From the NCBI GenBank assembly GCA_028875725.1, contig JAPPCR010000015.1:558001-622000 (forward strand): DNA of 64,000 bases. The letters run 5' to 3'. The notes below the pieces were generated by a model. That model was given only the letters and a program-made list of their open reading frames with translations. It made no database searches and was not told the origin of the DNA. Position numbers and translations under genes: made by a program. How positions within the stretch are numbered: the first letter of the stretch is position 1; every line of letters starts with the position of its first letter. Source of the stretch: Acidobacteriota bacterium (lineage in GTDB: Bacteria; Acidobacteriota; Thermoanaerobaculia; Multivoradales; Multivoraceae). Shown piece after piece: positions 31,313-40,065 of the stretch.

Positions 31313-32221
31313 CTACTTCCCGCCGAGCCGGTTGATCAGCGGGCGCGCCTGGATCGCGTAGGTGTCCTCGAGGGCCGCGGCCCGGTGACGCTGAGCTTCC
31401 GCCCGAACCTCGCTCTCCAGGTGTTTCGCCAGGGTCGCGTGGCTCGGGAAGTGGTTGATCCGCATTTCGTCCCACGGCCGACCGTCGCCGATCAGGACTC
31501 CTTCGATCCTGAACCACGCCGTGGGGCGGACACCCATGGGCCCGGCGACCGAGCCGGCGGCCGTACCGTACTTCTTCATCGCTTCGCGGCCGGAGATGGC
31601 CGACTCGGTTGAGCCTTCCTCGTACCGAGCCGTGTCGCGATAGCGAAGCACGTGGATCATCTCGAAGGCGCGGTCGTCGGCAGTCGCCGGATACGCCGGT
31701 TTCGGCGGGCTGGAGCCTTCGGGCGCCGGGAGGTCGATGAGATGGGACACCATCACGATCGTCTTGCCGACGCCGGCGTCCTTGTGGACCGATCGGGCCT
31801 GGAAGTCCGGCCGTTGCGTCATCTGCACGAACGCCCGTCGACTCGGGTAGCGAACGATGGCCACGTGGTCCCACTTCGTGCCGTCGCCCAGCCGCATCTT
31901 CTCGACCTGGGCCATGAAGACGGGCTCGGCGCCGATCTCCGCCAGGATGTCAACCGGCCGGTAGAGGTTGTTGGCTTCCTCGCCAGTGAGGTCGGTCTCG
32001 CGACCGTCGGCGTAGACCGCCTTCTCCCGGTACTTGATCAGGTTGATCATGTAGAAGGGCCCGTCCTCGCCAGGATTCGCCATCCGCGCCATCTGCTCCG
32101 GGTTGATCTGGCCGAAGCTCGGGCCTGAGTCGGCGCCGGGCTGAGCGTGTGCGCCGGTCAGCGAAATCGCGAGCGCCAGGAAGGCCGCTGCGGTCCAACG
32201 GCTCGAATGCACTCCAGTCAT
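31313..32221 (-). CDS. Exported protein with two dimeric alpha/beta-barrel-like repeats
   Basis: A 302-residue protein with signal peptide (to GAHAQPG). It has two similar halves: GPFYMINLIKYREKAVYADGRE, RLGDGTKWDHVAIVRYPSRRAFVQM; and FEMIHVLRYRDTARYEEGS, LIGDGRPWDEMRINHFPSHATLAKH. This pattern, hydrophobic strand-R-Y and a W-D-x-h-x-h-x-x-P-S segment, fits DUF1330/NIPSNAP-like ferredoxin-fold domains, which are often small monooxygenase-like or stress proteins. The exact family is not certain and no catalytic residue is evident. ATG 32221 is preferred because AGGAG lies 8 nt upstream. It lies downstream of the DUF1080 gene on the same strand, 45 bases away. Confidence 0.7.
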   Translation of the reverse strand: MTGVHSSRWTAAAFLALAISLTGAHAQPGADSGPSFGQINPEQMARMANPGEDGPFYMINLIKYREKAVYADGRETDLTGEEANNLYRPVDILAEIGAEPVFMAQVEKMRLGDGTKWDHVAIVRYPSRRAFVQMTQRPDFQARSVHKDAGVGKTIVMVSHLIDLPAPEGSSPPKPAYPATADDRAFEMIHVLRYRDTARYEEGSTESAISGREAMKKYGTAAGSVAGPMGVRPTAWFRIEGVLIGDGRPWDEMRINHFPSHATLAKHLESEVRAEAQRHRAAALEDTYAIQARPLINRLGGK

Positions 32222-32266
32222 CGTCATTGCTCCTTCGTGTGCGGGCACTTTTGGTTGAGTCAGAGC

Positions 32267-33001
32267 CTACTTGCCGGAAGCGGTCTTCTTCAGCCGAAGG
32301 TCCCTGAACTCGACGCGCATCCCCGCATCGTGGATCTGCAGGCCGATCGCGCCGCTGTCGAAACGTTCTTCCTTCGCGTTGTCGGTGAACTCGGAGGCTA
32401 GCTTTCCGTTGATGAAGAACTGGTAGTGCCGCCCCCTGGCGACGACGCGGACCCGGTTCCAGCCCTGGCGGTTGATGTCACTTTCCGTCAACGGATCCTC
32501 GATCTCGGTGGTGTGCGTCGTTCCGTCAGGATCGATCACGAGACTCGTACCGCGAAAGCAGGCGTACTCCTCGCGATTGGCGAAGTGGAAGTCCCAGGCG
32601 CCGAGAACCTGCGGCCCGATCCCCAGGTGACCGAGATCCGCGTGGTAGCCCACGAACGGACGCTTGCCGCTCAGGTCCTTCACAGCGTGGATCTGGATTC
32701 CGCTGTTGCCGCGGCCGGGAAAACGGTAGCTGGCCTCCAGTTCGAAATCCGTCAACTCGACATCGTCGTAGACGAGGTAGACGAGGCGGTCCACGCTGCC
32801 CCGTCCGACGATCATGCCGTCCTCGACGGACCAGTCCGAGATGGAGTCGGCCGGCACCGCGTGCCAGCCGTCCAGCGTCTCGCCATCGAACATGGAGACG
32901 AACCCGGCGTCCTCCTCCTGCTGCGCCGCAGCCGCTGTCCACGCCGTGGCGGCTACGAGCGCGAGCACGGCAATGACGGACTTCCAGGTCTTCTTCTTCA
33001 C
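32267..33001 (-). CDS. DUF1080 (3-keto-disaccharide hydrolase-like) exported protein
   Basis: A 244-residue protein with signal peptide (to AAAAQQ) and a single DUF1080 concanavalin-like domain: FVSMFDGETLDGWHAV, SDWSVEDGMIVGRG, FELEASYRFPGRGNSGIQIHAV, GWNRVRVVARGRHYQFFINGKLASEFTD and GAIGLQIHDAGMRVEFRDLRLKK at the end. Some DUF1080 members hydrolyse 3-keto-disaccharides; others bind glycans. GTG start with GGAGG upstream. It is coded next to the large PVC-type haem lipoprotein, a common partner in PVC bacteria and Acidobacteriota, which suggests a joint role in polysaccharide breakdown. Confidence 0.88.
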   Translation of the reverse strand: MKKKTWKSVIAVLALVAATAWTAAAAQQEEDAGFVSMFDGETLDGWHAVPADSISDWSVEDGMIVGRGSVDRLVYLVYDDVELTDFELEASYRFPGRGNSGIQIHAVKDLSGKRPFVGYHADLGHLGIGPQVLGAWDFHFANREEYACFRGTSLVIDPDGTTHTTEIEDPLTESDINRQGWNRVRVVARGRHYQFFINGKLASEFTDNAKEERFDSGAIGLQIHDAGMRVEFRDLRLKKTASGK

Positions 33002-33021
33002 ACTTCCCTCCAGCTCCTCTG

Positions 33022-36000
33022 CTAGCTCCTCGCGCCCAGGGTCGTGACGTACTTGAAGAGGTCCAGGAGCTGGGCCTGTGACAGCAACGACGTCAGGCCC
33101 GTGGGCATCGGACTTCCCGTCACACGGACGTCCTCGATGTTCTCCGCCTTGATCGTGACCAGCTCCCCCGTGGCGAGATCCTGGATCACGAGATCGCCGG
33201 CCTCTTCGCTATCCCTCGTCCAGCGCTTGTACCCCTGGTGGATCATGGAATCGGACGTCGTGATCTCCAGCGCGGTGAATCCCTCCTTGATCGCGCGATT
33301 CGGCCATAACGTCTCTTCGACGATCCGTTCGGCGGAGAGCGTCGTGCCGACCGCCGAGAGATCCGGCCCGACCGCGCCTCCCTGGTCGCCGACCTGGTGG
33401 CAGGAGTCGCAGCCGAGGTCGACGAAGAGCACCGCGCCCCGCGCGGCATCGCCCTGCTCCGCCGCGACTTCGGCGAGGCTCTTCACGAAGCCGGCGTCGT
33501 AGTCCAGCTCAAGCGCATCCGCTCCACTCGCCGTACTGAGCGCGGCCAGCAGGACGTTGTCCGAACGACCGCTCGCGTAGAAGGAACGGAGCAGCGACTT
33601 CGCGGCGTCGCGGCCGAGTCCGGCAGACTCGATCGCCCCGGTCAGAGCCGGCACACCTCCCTCGTGGTTGAGGAATGCGACGAGCGCCCGGGTGGCCGTG
33701 GTGTCGTCCAGGCCGGGTTCCCCGAACAGCCTGACCGCCAGCTTCGCCGCCGCCCTGGAGTCGAGGCCGACGAGCGCCTCGATTGCTGAGACGCGCAGCG
33801 TGGGAGCGTGCGGCGCACCGGCATGGGCCGCGAGCAGCTCTCGCGCACCCTCGGCCTCGAGACTTGCGATGGCGCCGAAAGCGGCCGTCCGCACGAACTC
33901 GGGCAACGACTCGTCCCGGGCCATTACGAGCAGATTCTCCCGCGCGTCCTCGGCCCTCCAGACCCCGGCGAGAACGGCGGCGTTGGCGCGAAGCTGGAGA
34001 TTCGGGTGCCCCAGCATCTTCGCCAGACCCCAGGGATCGTCGTACGGCTCGAGGCTTCCGGAGCGCGTCGCCCTGGCGGCCGCGGCCAGGATCCCTGCAT
34101 GTGCGCCGGCGTCGTACTTCCCGCCGCTCACATAGCGATCCGGCATGAGCACGAACTCTTCGATCTCTTCCTTTCCGCCAACCGCCAGGAGATTCTCGAT
34201 CGCGGTCAGACGCGTGTCTTCGTCGAGGTGGTAGGACAGGGCGGTCCTGCGCAGGTCCGCGAGCCTCTCCCTTCCCCCGGCACGGTTGAGCACTTCGGCG
34301 AGATGGGCCGACTCGGCGAACTCGAGGTCTCCGCGTTCGTGCGCCGCCTCCCAGTGCGGCTTGAGGTGCTGAATCGCCTGCGAGAAGACGTACTCCATCG
34401 AGTCGTCCATCGGGCGATCGACCGCGCGCGCGACCACGGTGATGGACTCCGGCTGGGGGATCGCGGCAGCCGCGGCAACGGCCTCCATCCGTACCTGCGC
34501 GTCGTCGTCTTCCACGCGCCTGGCGAGCAGCGCCAGCGGATCCTCGAGGCGGTCGTGCCATCGGCCCACGATGCGCGAAGCGAAGGCGCGTCCGCCGGGC
34601 TCCTTCGCTTCGAGCAACCTCCCCAGGACCTCCGGGGCCGGAACCTCGATCGTCGCGTAGGCGCCTACCGCTTCGAAGAGGTGGCGCTCGTACGCATCGC
34701 CTTCCGGGTTCAGGCTCGCGACCCACTCTCCAAGGGCGGTGGCGACCGTCTCCGTGTCGCGGCGGGTGAGCTCCCGCTTCGCCTGGTAGCGCGTCCAGCG
34801 CTCGGGAGCTTCGAGGGCCGCCACCACATCCTGAAGCGGCGCATCGAGGAGTCTCGGAGGCTTCACGAGGGGCACCGAGGAAGACGTGATCCGCCAAATC
34901 CGGCCGTGCGCCTTGTCGCGCGTCGGATCCCGATACTCGTCGTCCTGGTGGCAGATGATCGGGTTGTACCAGTCGACGACGTAGACCGCGCCGTCGGGGC
35001 CGACCTTCACATCCACCGGGCGGAAGTTCCGGTGGCTGGAGTGGATGAGCGGCTCTTCCCACTTCAGGGCCGCCCCCGATCCATCGGTCGCGACGGAGAA
35101 CCGCTTGACGCGATTCGCCTGGTAGTCGCCGATCGCGAACTGGCCCCTGTACTCCGCCGGCAGGTGACGACCGTCGAGATACGCGATGCCGGCATATCCG
35201 CCGGGCGCCCCGATCGTGCCGAGGCGGCTCCGGTGAGTCGTCGGGATCTGGCCGAGCGAGAGATTCGTCACGCCGCCCGCGCCATCGACGCTGTAGATCT
35301 GGCCCCATTCACTGAACGCGACGCCCCAGGGGTTGCCGGGGCCCATGAAGTCGTCCAGCAGGGGATGCATCTGCAGCAGGCGCGGGCGCAGGCGGAAGAA
35401 CCCGGACTGGTACAGGTCGGCCGACCCCCACGGGGTCTCGACGCGCGATTCGATGCCGTCGCCCTGCCCCATGTACAGCTCGCCGCCGGGACTCCAGGTG
35501 AAGGAACTGATCGTCTGGTGGCTATCGCCCGTTCCGAATCCACTGAGGAGAACGCGCCGGGTATCGGCTCGTCCATCGCCATCCGTGTCCTTCAGAAACA
35601 GCAGCTCGCCATGGTGGCCGACGTAGACGCCTCCATCGCCGAGTTCCATGGCCGTCGGAATGTTCAGCCCCTCCGCGAAGACGGTCGAACTCTCCGCGAC
35701 GCCGTCGAAGTCTGCATCCTCCAGCACGATGATCCGGTCGTTCGGGACATCACCCGGGAAGACATGCGGATACGTCGTCGAGACCGTCACGTACGCGCGG
35801 CCGGCCGTGTCCCAGCGAATCGCAATCGGGTTGGTGAGACCGTCCGCCTCCGACGCAAAGAGATTGACCTCCATGCCGTCCGGCACGGTGAACGAAGCGA
35901 GCTCCGCCTCGATATCCGCGTCCGGATGGCCGAACAACTCTTCCGGCTCGGGACGTCGATGCCCCGGGTCCGCACCGCCGTTGGCCACGGTCCAGACACG

Positions 36001-36888
36001 CTCTTCCGCGCTCTCGATCAGGCCGACGAGCTGCTGCCACTCCTCACGGAAGGTGAGATAGCCGTGGCTCGACTGGGTGAAACGCCGGGTCGAGTCGTCC
36101 CCGAAGAGCAGCTTCCAGTTGGCGGGACGCCAGTAGTCCAACCACAGGCGCTGCTTCTCGGCGACTGCCGCATGAAGCGTGGCCAGCCGGTCCCAGGACG
36201 GGACCTCGAAGCCGAGCTTCTCCGCGATCGTCTCGGATACGTGCCGTAGCGACTCCTCCTTGAGATGCATGCCGTTTTCCGTCAAGCCCGGCCTCGCATC
36301 CGAAAAGAGGTCGACGAAGAGGAGGCCTCGCTCCGCGGCGATCTTCCTCGTTGCCCGGACGTACCGCGCAAGGGACCGATTGTGATGCGAAAGGTCAGGT
36401 AGAAACTCGCTCGCCGGCCTCTCGAAGGGCGTGGGAGACACGAGCACGACCCGGTCGGCATGCTCCAGGAATCCGTCGATCAACGCGTTGTAGGCCGACC
36501 TGAACGACTCGAGCCCTTCGGCTCCCGTCATCGATTCGGCTTTGCCGTACTGCGCGATCACTACCGTCGCGCCGACCCGTTCGAGCTGAGCGTCCCAATC
36601 GCCGAAGCCGTCTTCGCGCCAGCGTTCCAGCGAAGAGCCTTGCCGGAAGACGGTGTCCGCCTCCCAGGAGAGATCGCGGAAGGTGGGCCGAGCGCCGGCG
36701 AACGCGTCCGTCAGGATCGTCTCGAGAAAGCCCGCCCGCTGCAGATACACCATGTCGGTGCCACCGGTGAGCACGACCACTTCGTCCTCCCCCAAGCCCA
36801 ACGTAGGCGGTGCCGGCGTGCAGCTCGCCAGGAACATTCCCGGCAGGAGCAAGGTCATGCAGAACCGGGCGCGGGAGGGTCTTGGCAT
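33022..36888 (-). CDS. Giant SGNH / PVC-type dehydrogenase propeller / HEAT / cytochrome c lipoprotein
   Basis: A 1,288-residue predicted lipoprotein (lipobox F-L-A-S-C after residue 10). Domains in order: an SGNH/GDSL-like hydrolase (about 25-250; VVVLTGGTDMVYLQRAGFL with Thr at the Ser position, and LTENGMHL for the distal His); the 'membrane-bound dehydrogenase' beta-propeller typical of PVC bacteria (about 290-650; FTVPDGMEVNLFASE, NPIAIRWDTAGRAYV, PVDVKVGPDGAVYVVDWYNP); HEAT repeats (about 680-1,120); and a C-terminal cytochrome c with C-D-S-C-H at Cys1160-His1164 and PMPTGL as a likely sixth-ligand Met loop. Such proteins are thought to oxidise sugars at the cell surface. The exact start is uncertain (ATGs at 36888, 36891 and 36903). 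Divergent from the sialidase-like gene. Confidence 0.85.
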   Translation of the reverse strand: MPRPSRARFCMTLLLPGMFLASCTPAPPTLGLGEDEVVVLTGGTDMVYLQRAGFLETILTDAFAGARPTFRDLSWEADTVFRQGSSLERWREDGFGDWDAQLERVGATVVIAQYGKAESMTGAEGLESFRSAYNALIDGFLEHADRVVLVSPTPFERPASEFLPDLSHHNRSLARYVRATRKIAAERGLLFVDLFSDARPGLTENGMHLKEESLRHVSETIAEKLGFEVPSWDRLATLHAAVAEKQRLWLDYWRPANWKLLFGDDSTRRFTQSSHGYLTFREEWQQLVGLIESAEERVWTVANGGADPGHRRPEPEELFGHPDADIEAELASFTVPDGMEVNLFASEADGLTNPIAIRWDTAGRAYVTVSTTYPHVFPGDVPNDRIIVLEDADFDGVAESSTVFAEGLNIPTAMELGDGGVYVGHHGELLFLKDTDGDGRADTRRVLLSGFGTGDSHQTISSFTWSPGGELYMGQGDGIESRVETPWGSADLYQSGFFRLRPRLLQMHPLLDDFMGPGNPWGVAFSEWGQIYSVDGAGGVTNLSLGQIPTTHRSRLGTIGAPGGYAGIAYLDGRHLPAEYRGQFAIGDYQANRVKRFSVATDGSGAALKWEEPLIHSSHRNFRPVDVKVGPDGAVYVVDWYNPIICHQDDEYRDPTRDKAHGRIWRITSSSVPLVKPPRLLDAPLQDVVAALEAPERWTRYQAKRELTRRDTETVATALGEWVASLNPEGDAYERHLFEAVGAYATIEVPAPEVLGRLLEAKEPGGRAFASRIVGRWHDRLEDPLALLARRVEDDDAQVRMEAVAAAAAIPQPESITVVARAVDRPMDDSMEYVFSQAIQHLKPHWEAAHERGDLEFAESAHLAEVLNRAGGRERLADLRRTALSYHLDEDTRLTAIENLLAVGGKEEIEEFVLMPDRYVSGGKYDAGAHAGILAAAARATRSGSLEPYDDPWGLAKMLGHPNLQLRANAAVLAGVWRAEDARENLLVMARDESLPEFVRTAAFGAIASLEAEGARELLAAHAGAPHAPTLRVSAIEALVGLDSRAAAKLAVRLFGEPGLDDTTATRALVAFLNHEGGVPALTGAIESAGLGRDAAKSLLRSFYASGRSDNVLLAALSTASGADALELDYDAGFVKSLAEVAAEQGDAARGAVLFVDLGCDSCHQVGDQGGAVGPDLSAVGTTLSAERIVEETLWPNRAIKEGFTALEITTSDSMIHQGYKRWTRDSEEAGDLVIQDLATGELVTIKAENIEDVRVTGSPMPTGLTSLLSQAQLLDLFKYVTTLGARS

Positions 36889-36948
36889 CATTGGAGCAGC
36901 CATCGACGCTATCAACGCGACGCGGCCTCTCTGCGACAGGAGGAACCC

Positions 36949-38130
36949 ATGCCCGTCTTTTCCCTCGAACACGCACAACGCCTTGCCGCGCCGGTTCTCC
37001 TCGCCTCGTGTCTTCTCGCGTTGGGCACCACCGCGGCGTGGGCCGCCGGTGACGAGACGTATCAGGGAGACGTGGAGGACGTCGTCACCATCGACGTGCT
37101 CGACCCTGAAGGTCCCTACGACAAGATCTGGGAGCCCTTCGTCGCGCGCTGGACCGACGATCACCTCATCGCCGCCTACGGCCTGCAGGTGCGCGGCAAG
37201 ATGGACATGGGCGACATCGTCTGCTCGCTCAGCCACGACGGCGGCAGGACCTGGGACGAACGCATCACCGTCTTCGACCACCGCGTGCGCAACGGCAGCG
37301 TGCAGTACGCCTACAACAACTCCGTGCTGTTCAGGCCTCCCAACCAGGACGTCGTCTGGCTCTTCGTCATGCGCGCTCCGATGCACTACCGGGACAGCGA
37401 GAACGCCGACCTCGTGGCGGCATACACGGCCGACGGCGGCTACTCCTGGAACCACGTCGAGCTGGCGATGGGCTACCAGGGCTCGCTGATCATCGTCGCG
37501 GGCATCGAGACGGTAGAGCGCGACGGAGTCCGTCACTACCTGCTGCCCGCCCACCGCAACTCGCGACGACATGACCCCCATGGCGACCGGCGCCAGTTCG
37601 TGCTCGAGAGCAAGAGTCTCCTTCACTGGAAACTGGCCGGCTACGTTCCGTATCCGGACGACGATCCGGTCTTCCTGCACGAGGGGAAGATCGCTCCCAT
37701 CGGTGACGGCGTGATCGAGATGGTCATGCGGACGGCCACGATGGACCGCGAGCGGCCGCTCGATCCCCCTCTGGCCTACTCGACTCGCAGCGAGGACGGG
37801 GGGCGGACGTGGTCGACGGCGCAGCCCGAGCCCGAACTGCCCAATCACCGGGCCAAGAGTTTCTTCGGCCGGGACTCCTCCGGCCGCCACATCTACGTCT
37901 ACGGGGACAGTGCGTTCCGGCGCGGCCTCTACTACAAGACGCGGGCGCCCGGCGGCGACTGGTCGCCTCAGCGCACGTTCTACGACGGCGGCAACCTCAA
38001 CAGCTATCCCACGCTGCTCGAGGAGCCGTCCGCGGACGAATCGGGCGGATGGCTCGCGGTCTGGGACAGCTCCGACAGCCCCGACCGGCGCCGCACCGCG
38101 ATCCGCTTCGGGCGGCTCGCCGTGGAGTGA
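36949..38130 (+). CDS. BNR/Asp-box sialidase-like exported protein
   Basis: A 393-residue protein with signal peptide (to AWAAG) and a six-bladed sialidase-type propeller. Asp-box motifs (S-x-D-x-G-x-x-W) occur three times: SHDGGRTWDE, TADGGYSWNH and SEDGGRTWST. The Arg triad and Tyr nucleophile of true neuraminidases are not clearly present, so glycoside hydrolase or glycan-binding activity is likely but sialic-acid cleavage is not shown. AGGAGG ribosome-binding site 5 nt upstream. Divergent from the giant haem lipoprotein with 60 bases between the starts, probably sharing regulation. Confidence 0.82.
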   Translation: MPVFSLEHAQRLAAPVLLASCLLALGTTAAWAAGDETYQGDVEDVVTIDVLDPEGPYDKIWEPFVARWTDDHLIAAYGLQVRGKMDMGDIVCSLSHDGGRTWDERITVFDHRVRNGSVQYAYNNSVLFRPPNQDVVWLFVMRAPMHYRDSENADLVAAYTADGGYSWNHVELAMGYQGSLIIVAGIETVERDGVRHYLLPAHRNSRRHDPHGDRRQFVLESKSLLHWKLAGYVPYPDDDPVFLHEGKIAPIGDGVIEMVMRTATMDRERPLDPPLAYSTRSEDGGRTWSTAQPEPELPNHRAKSFFGRDSSGRHIYVYGDSAFRRGLYYKTRAPGGDWSPQRTFYDGGNLNSYPTLLEEPSADESGGWLAVWDSSDSPDRRRTAIRFGRLAVE

Positions 38131-38197
38131 GGTGACAACAGTGTCGCGACCGAGGCGACCGACCCTTTGCGACGGAGGACTCAGGAGGCCGCTTCGG

Positions 38198-38488
38198 CTA
38201 CCCAAGCTCCCCGGTGGCGTACTTGTGAAGGATGCTCGAGATCAGAGTCTGGTATGGAACGCCCTCACGGGCCGCCAGCCGCTTGATTTCGACCAGGTCG
38301 TGGCTCGGCAGTCGGATGTTGATGCGCTTGTCCTTGCGGAGTGTCTCGCGGGCCGCGGATTTCAGCCGGTCGGCAACCCGAGACGAACTCGAGACTCTTC
38401 GAAGACTTCCCTCCTCGTAGGCTCTCAGGATCTCGCGCTCCTCCGGGTCGAGTGCTGCTGAGTCGAGCTTCGTTGAACGCTGGGTCAT
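38198..38488 (-). CDS. CopG/ribbon-helix-helix antitoxin
   Basis: A 96-residue antitoxin. The C-terminal half, DKRINIRLPSHDLVEIKRLAAREGVPYQTLISSILHKYATGEL, is a ribbon-helix-helix DNA-binding domain of the type paired with BrnT-like toxins. The N-terminal half (EEREILRAYEEGSLRRV) would wrap the toxin. The start overlaps the toxin stop (ATGA), the usual toxin-first order for BrnTA. It should bind and neutralise the toxin and repress the operon. Confidence 0.85.
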   Translation of the reverse strand: MTQRSTKLDSAALDPEEREILRAYEEGSLRRVSSSSRVADRLKSAARETLRKDKRINIRLPSHDLVEIKRLAAREGVPYQTLISSILHKYATGELG

Positions 38489-38769
38489 TTTCCCCCACCC
38501 TTCCTTAGGTACTTCTTGGTCGCTTTCCGGCTCGGGATGATCGTCTTCAGGAAGAAGTCGCCTCCCTCGGTCTCGACGTAGGGAACCAGGTACGCGTACC
38601 TGCCCATCTCGATCACGGCGATCCGCTGATGGCGCCGCTTCGGATCCGGATGGTCGAAGATGTCAACCAACGCGCCTGCTTCGATCAGCGTCGCAACCTC
38701 CTCGAAGCTGACCCCACGCTCGGCGATCAGGCGTCTGTTCTTGGCGGGATCCCAGAGACAACGGGCCAT
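38485..38769 (-). CDS. brnT: BrnT-family toxin
   Basis: A 94-residue toxin with a BrnT pattern: LWDPAKNRRLIAERGVSFEEVATLIEAGALVDIFDHP, then RHQRIAVIEMGRYAYLVPYVETEGGDFFLKTIIPSRKATKKYL. BrnT is a RelE-fold endoribonuclease that blocks translation; the catalytic Arg and His/Lys residues fit this type, although detailed alignment was not possible. First gene of a two-gene operon with the CopG antitoxin. It lies in a 700-base patch between longer operons, consistent with a mobile module. Confidence 0.82.
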   Translation of the reverse strand: MARCLWDPAKNRRLIAERGVSFEEVATLIEAGALVDIFDHPDPKRRHQRIAVIEMGRYAYLVPYVETEGGDFFLKTIIPSRKATKKYLRKGGGK

Positions 38770-38841
38770 ATCAACGGGTACCCATTGTCGCCGATCGTGT
38801 GCCTATCGTCAACAGACCCGCGACAACGAGGTACCGAGCCC

Positions 38842-40065
38842 CTAAGAGTTCCTCCGGCGCACCACGAGACGTCCGGGCTTGCGGAACTCGTGGCCGTAGG
38901 GCGGTAGCGAAGAGGCACGATCGAGCTCGACGCCGGGCCAGCGCTCCAGCAGGGCACGCAGCGCGGAGCGCGTCTCGGCGCGGGCGAGCTGCGCGCCCAG
39001 GCAGAAGTGGTTGCCGAGACCGAAGGCCAGGTGCTTGCGGACGTTGGCCCGGCCGGGTTTGAAGCGATCGGGGTCTTCGAACACCGCCGGGTCCCGGTTG
39101 GCGCCGCCGACCATGCACTGCACGGTCTCGCCGGCCGCGATCTTCGTGCCGCCGATGCTCACAACCGCTGTCGTGTGCCGCGTGAGTGTCTGGACCGCCG
39201 GGTCGTAGCGCAGCGACTCCTCCATCACGTCTTCGACCGCGGCCAGGAAGGCCGCTTCCCCTTCGTTCCGGGAGTCGAGCACGGCGGCCAGGAGGCCGGG
39301 TTCGCTCAGCAGGTAGTGGAGTGCGTTGCCGATCATCGACTCCGTCGTTTCGATGCCGCCGAACAGGACGATCAGCAGGTTCGCCAGCGCCTCGGAGCGG
39401 GCGAGCGCTCCGCCAGGGCCGGAGAGGACCTCCATCAGCGTTCCGCTTCCCGCCCCGCCGGCCGCCTGCTGTCCGTCCAGCTTCTCCGCCAGGTACTCGC
39501 GCATCGCGGCCGCGGCCTCCTGGCCCGCGCGATGTAGCTCCGCGTCTCCCTCGAAGTTCGCCAGCGACCGGGCGAACACCTCGTACCAGGCGCGCACCCG
39601 CGGCAGGTCCCTGGACGGCAAACCGACGACGATTCCCATCGTCTCAAGGGCGATCGGCGCGGCATAGTCCGCCATCAGGTCGACCTCGGCCGCCCCGCCG
39701 GCGGCCGTTCTCTCGCGGGCCTCGAGGAGTTCCCCGCAGAGCCGGTCGACCCGCGGCTGCCAGACCTCCCGCGACGCCTTGCCGGTGAAGGGAGCGAGGC
39801 ACGCCTGCTTGTGGCGCTTCTGTTCCTCGCCCTCGACCGACAGCATCTGGCGGCCGAAGGTGGCCTGGATGAGGGACTTCTGCGAGTCGTTGGTGAACCG
39901 TTCCGGATCGCGCAGCACGGACACCGTGTCGTCGTAGCCGGCGACCACCCACATGCCCAGGTTCGGCGCCCACACCGCGTCGCCCCGGGACCGCAGCTCC
40001 GCCAGGTGCGGATAGGGATCGACCGCCAGGTCCTCGAGACGGAGCGAGGCGGCGACGGCCGCCAT
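38842..40065 (-). CDS. Bacterial cytochrome P450
   Basis: A 407-residue soluble P450. The haem-binding loop FGLGNHFCLGAQLARAE places the thiolate ligand at Cys355; the K-helix motif is EESLRYDP; the I-helix oxygen-binding segment is LFGGIETTES; and the N-terminus DPYPHLAELRSRG is typical of class I bacterial P450s. It needs a separate ferredoxin and reductase, which are not in the window. The ATG directly follows the stop of the serine hydrolase gene, so both are in one operon, divergent from a TonB receptor. A role in oxidising a hydrophobic imported compound is plausible. Confidence 0.93.
   Translation of the reverse strand: MAAVAASLRLEDLAVDPYPHLAELRSRGDAVWAPNLGMWVVAGYDDTVSVLRDPERFTNDSQKSLIQATFGRQMLSVEGEEQKRHKQACLAPFTGKASREVWQPRVDRLCGELLEARERTAAGGAAEVDLMADYAAPIALETMGIVVGLPSRDLPRVRAWYEVFARSLANFEGDAELHRAGQEAAAAMREYLAEKLDGQQAAGGAGSGTLMEVLSGPGGALARSEALANLLIVLFGGIETTESMIGNALHYLLSEPGLLAAVLDSRNEGEAAFLAAVEDVMEESLRYDPAVQTLTRHTTAVVSIGGTKIAAGETVQCMVGGANRDPAVFEDPDRFKPGRANVRKHLAFGLGNHFCLGAQLARAETRSALRALLERWPGVELDRASSLPPYGHEFRKPGRLVVRRRNS

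Noticed and set aside
36903..38205. Upstream extension of the giant lipoprotein over the sialidase-like gene
   Set aside because: The extension is antisense to a well-supported gene and places the lipobox in the middle of the protein. The start near 36888 puts it at the N-terminus.
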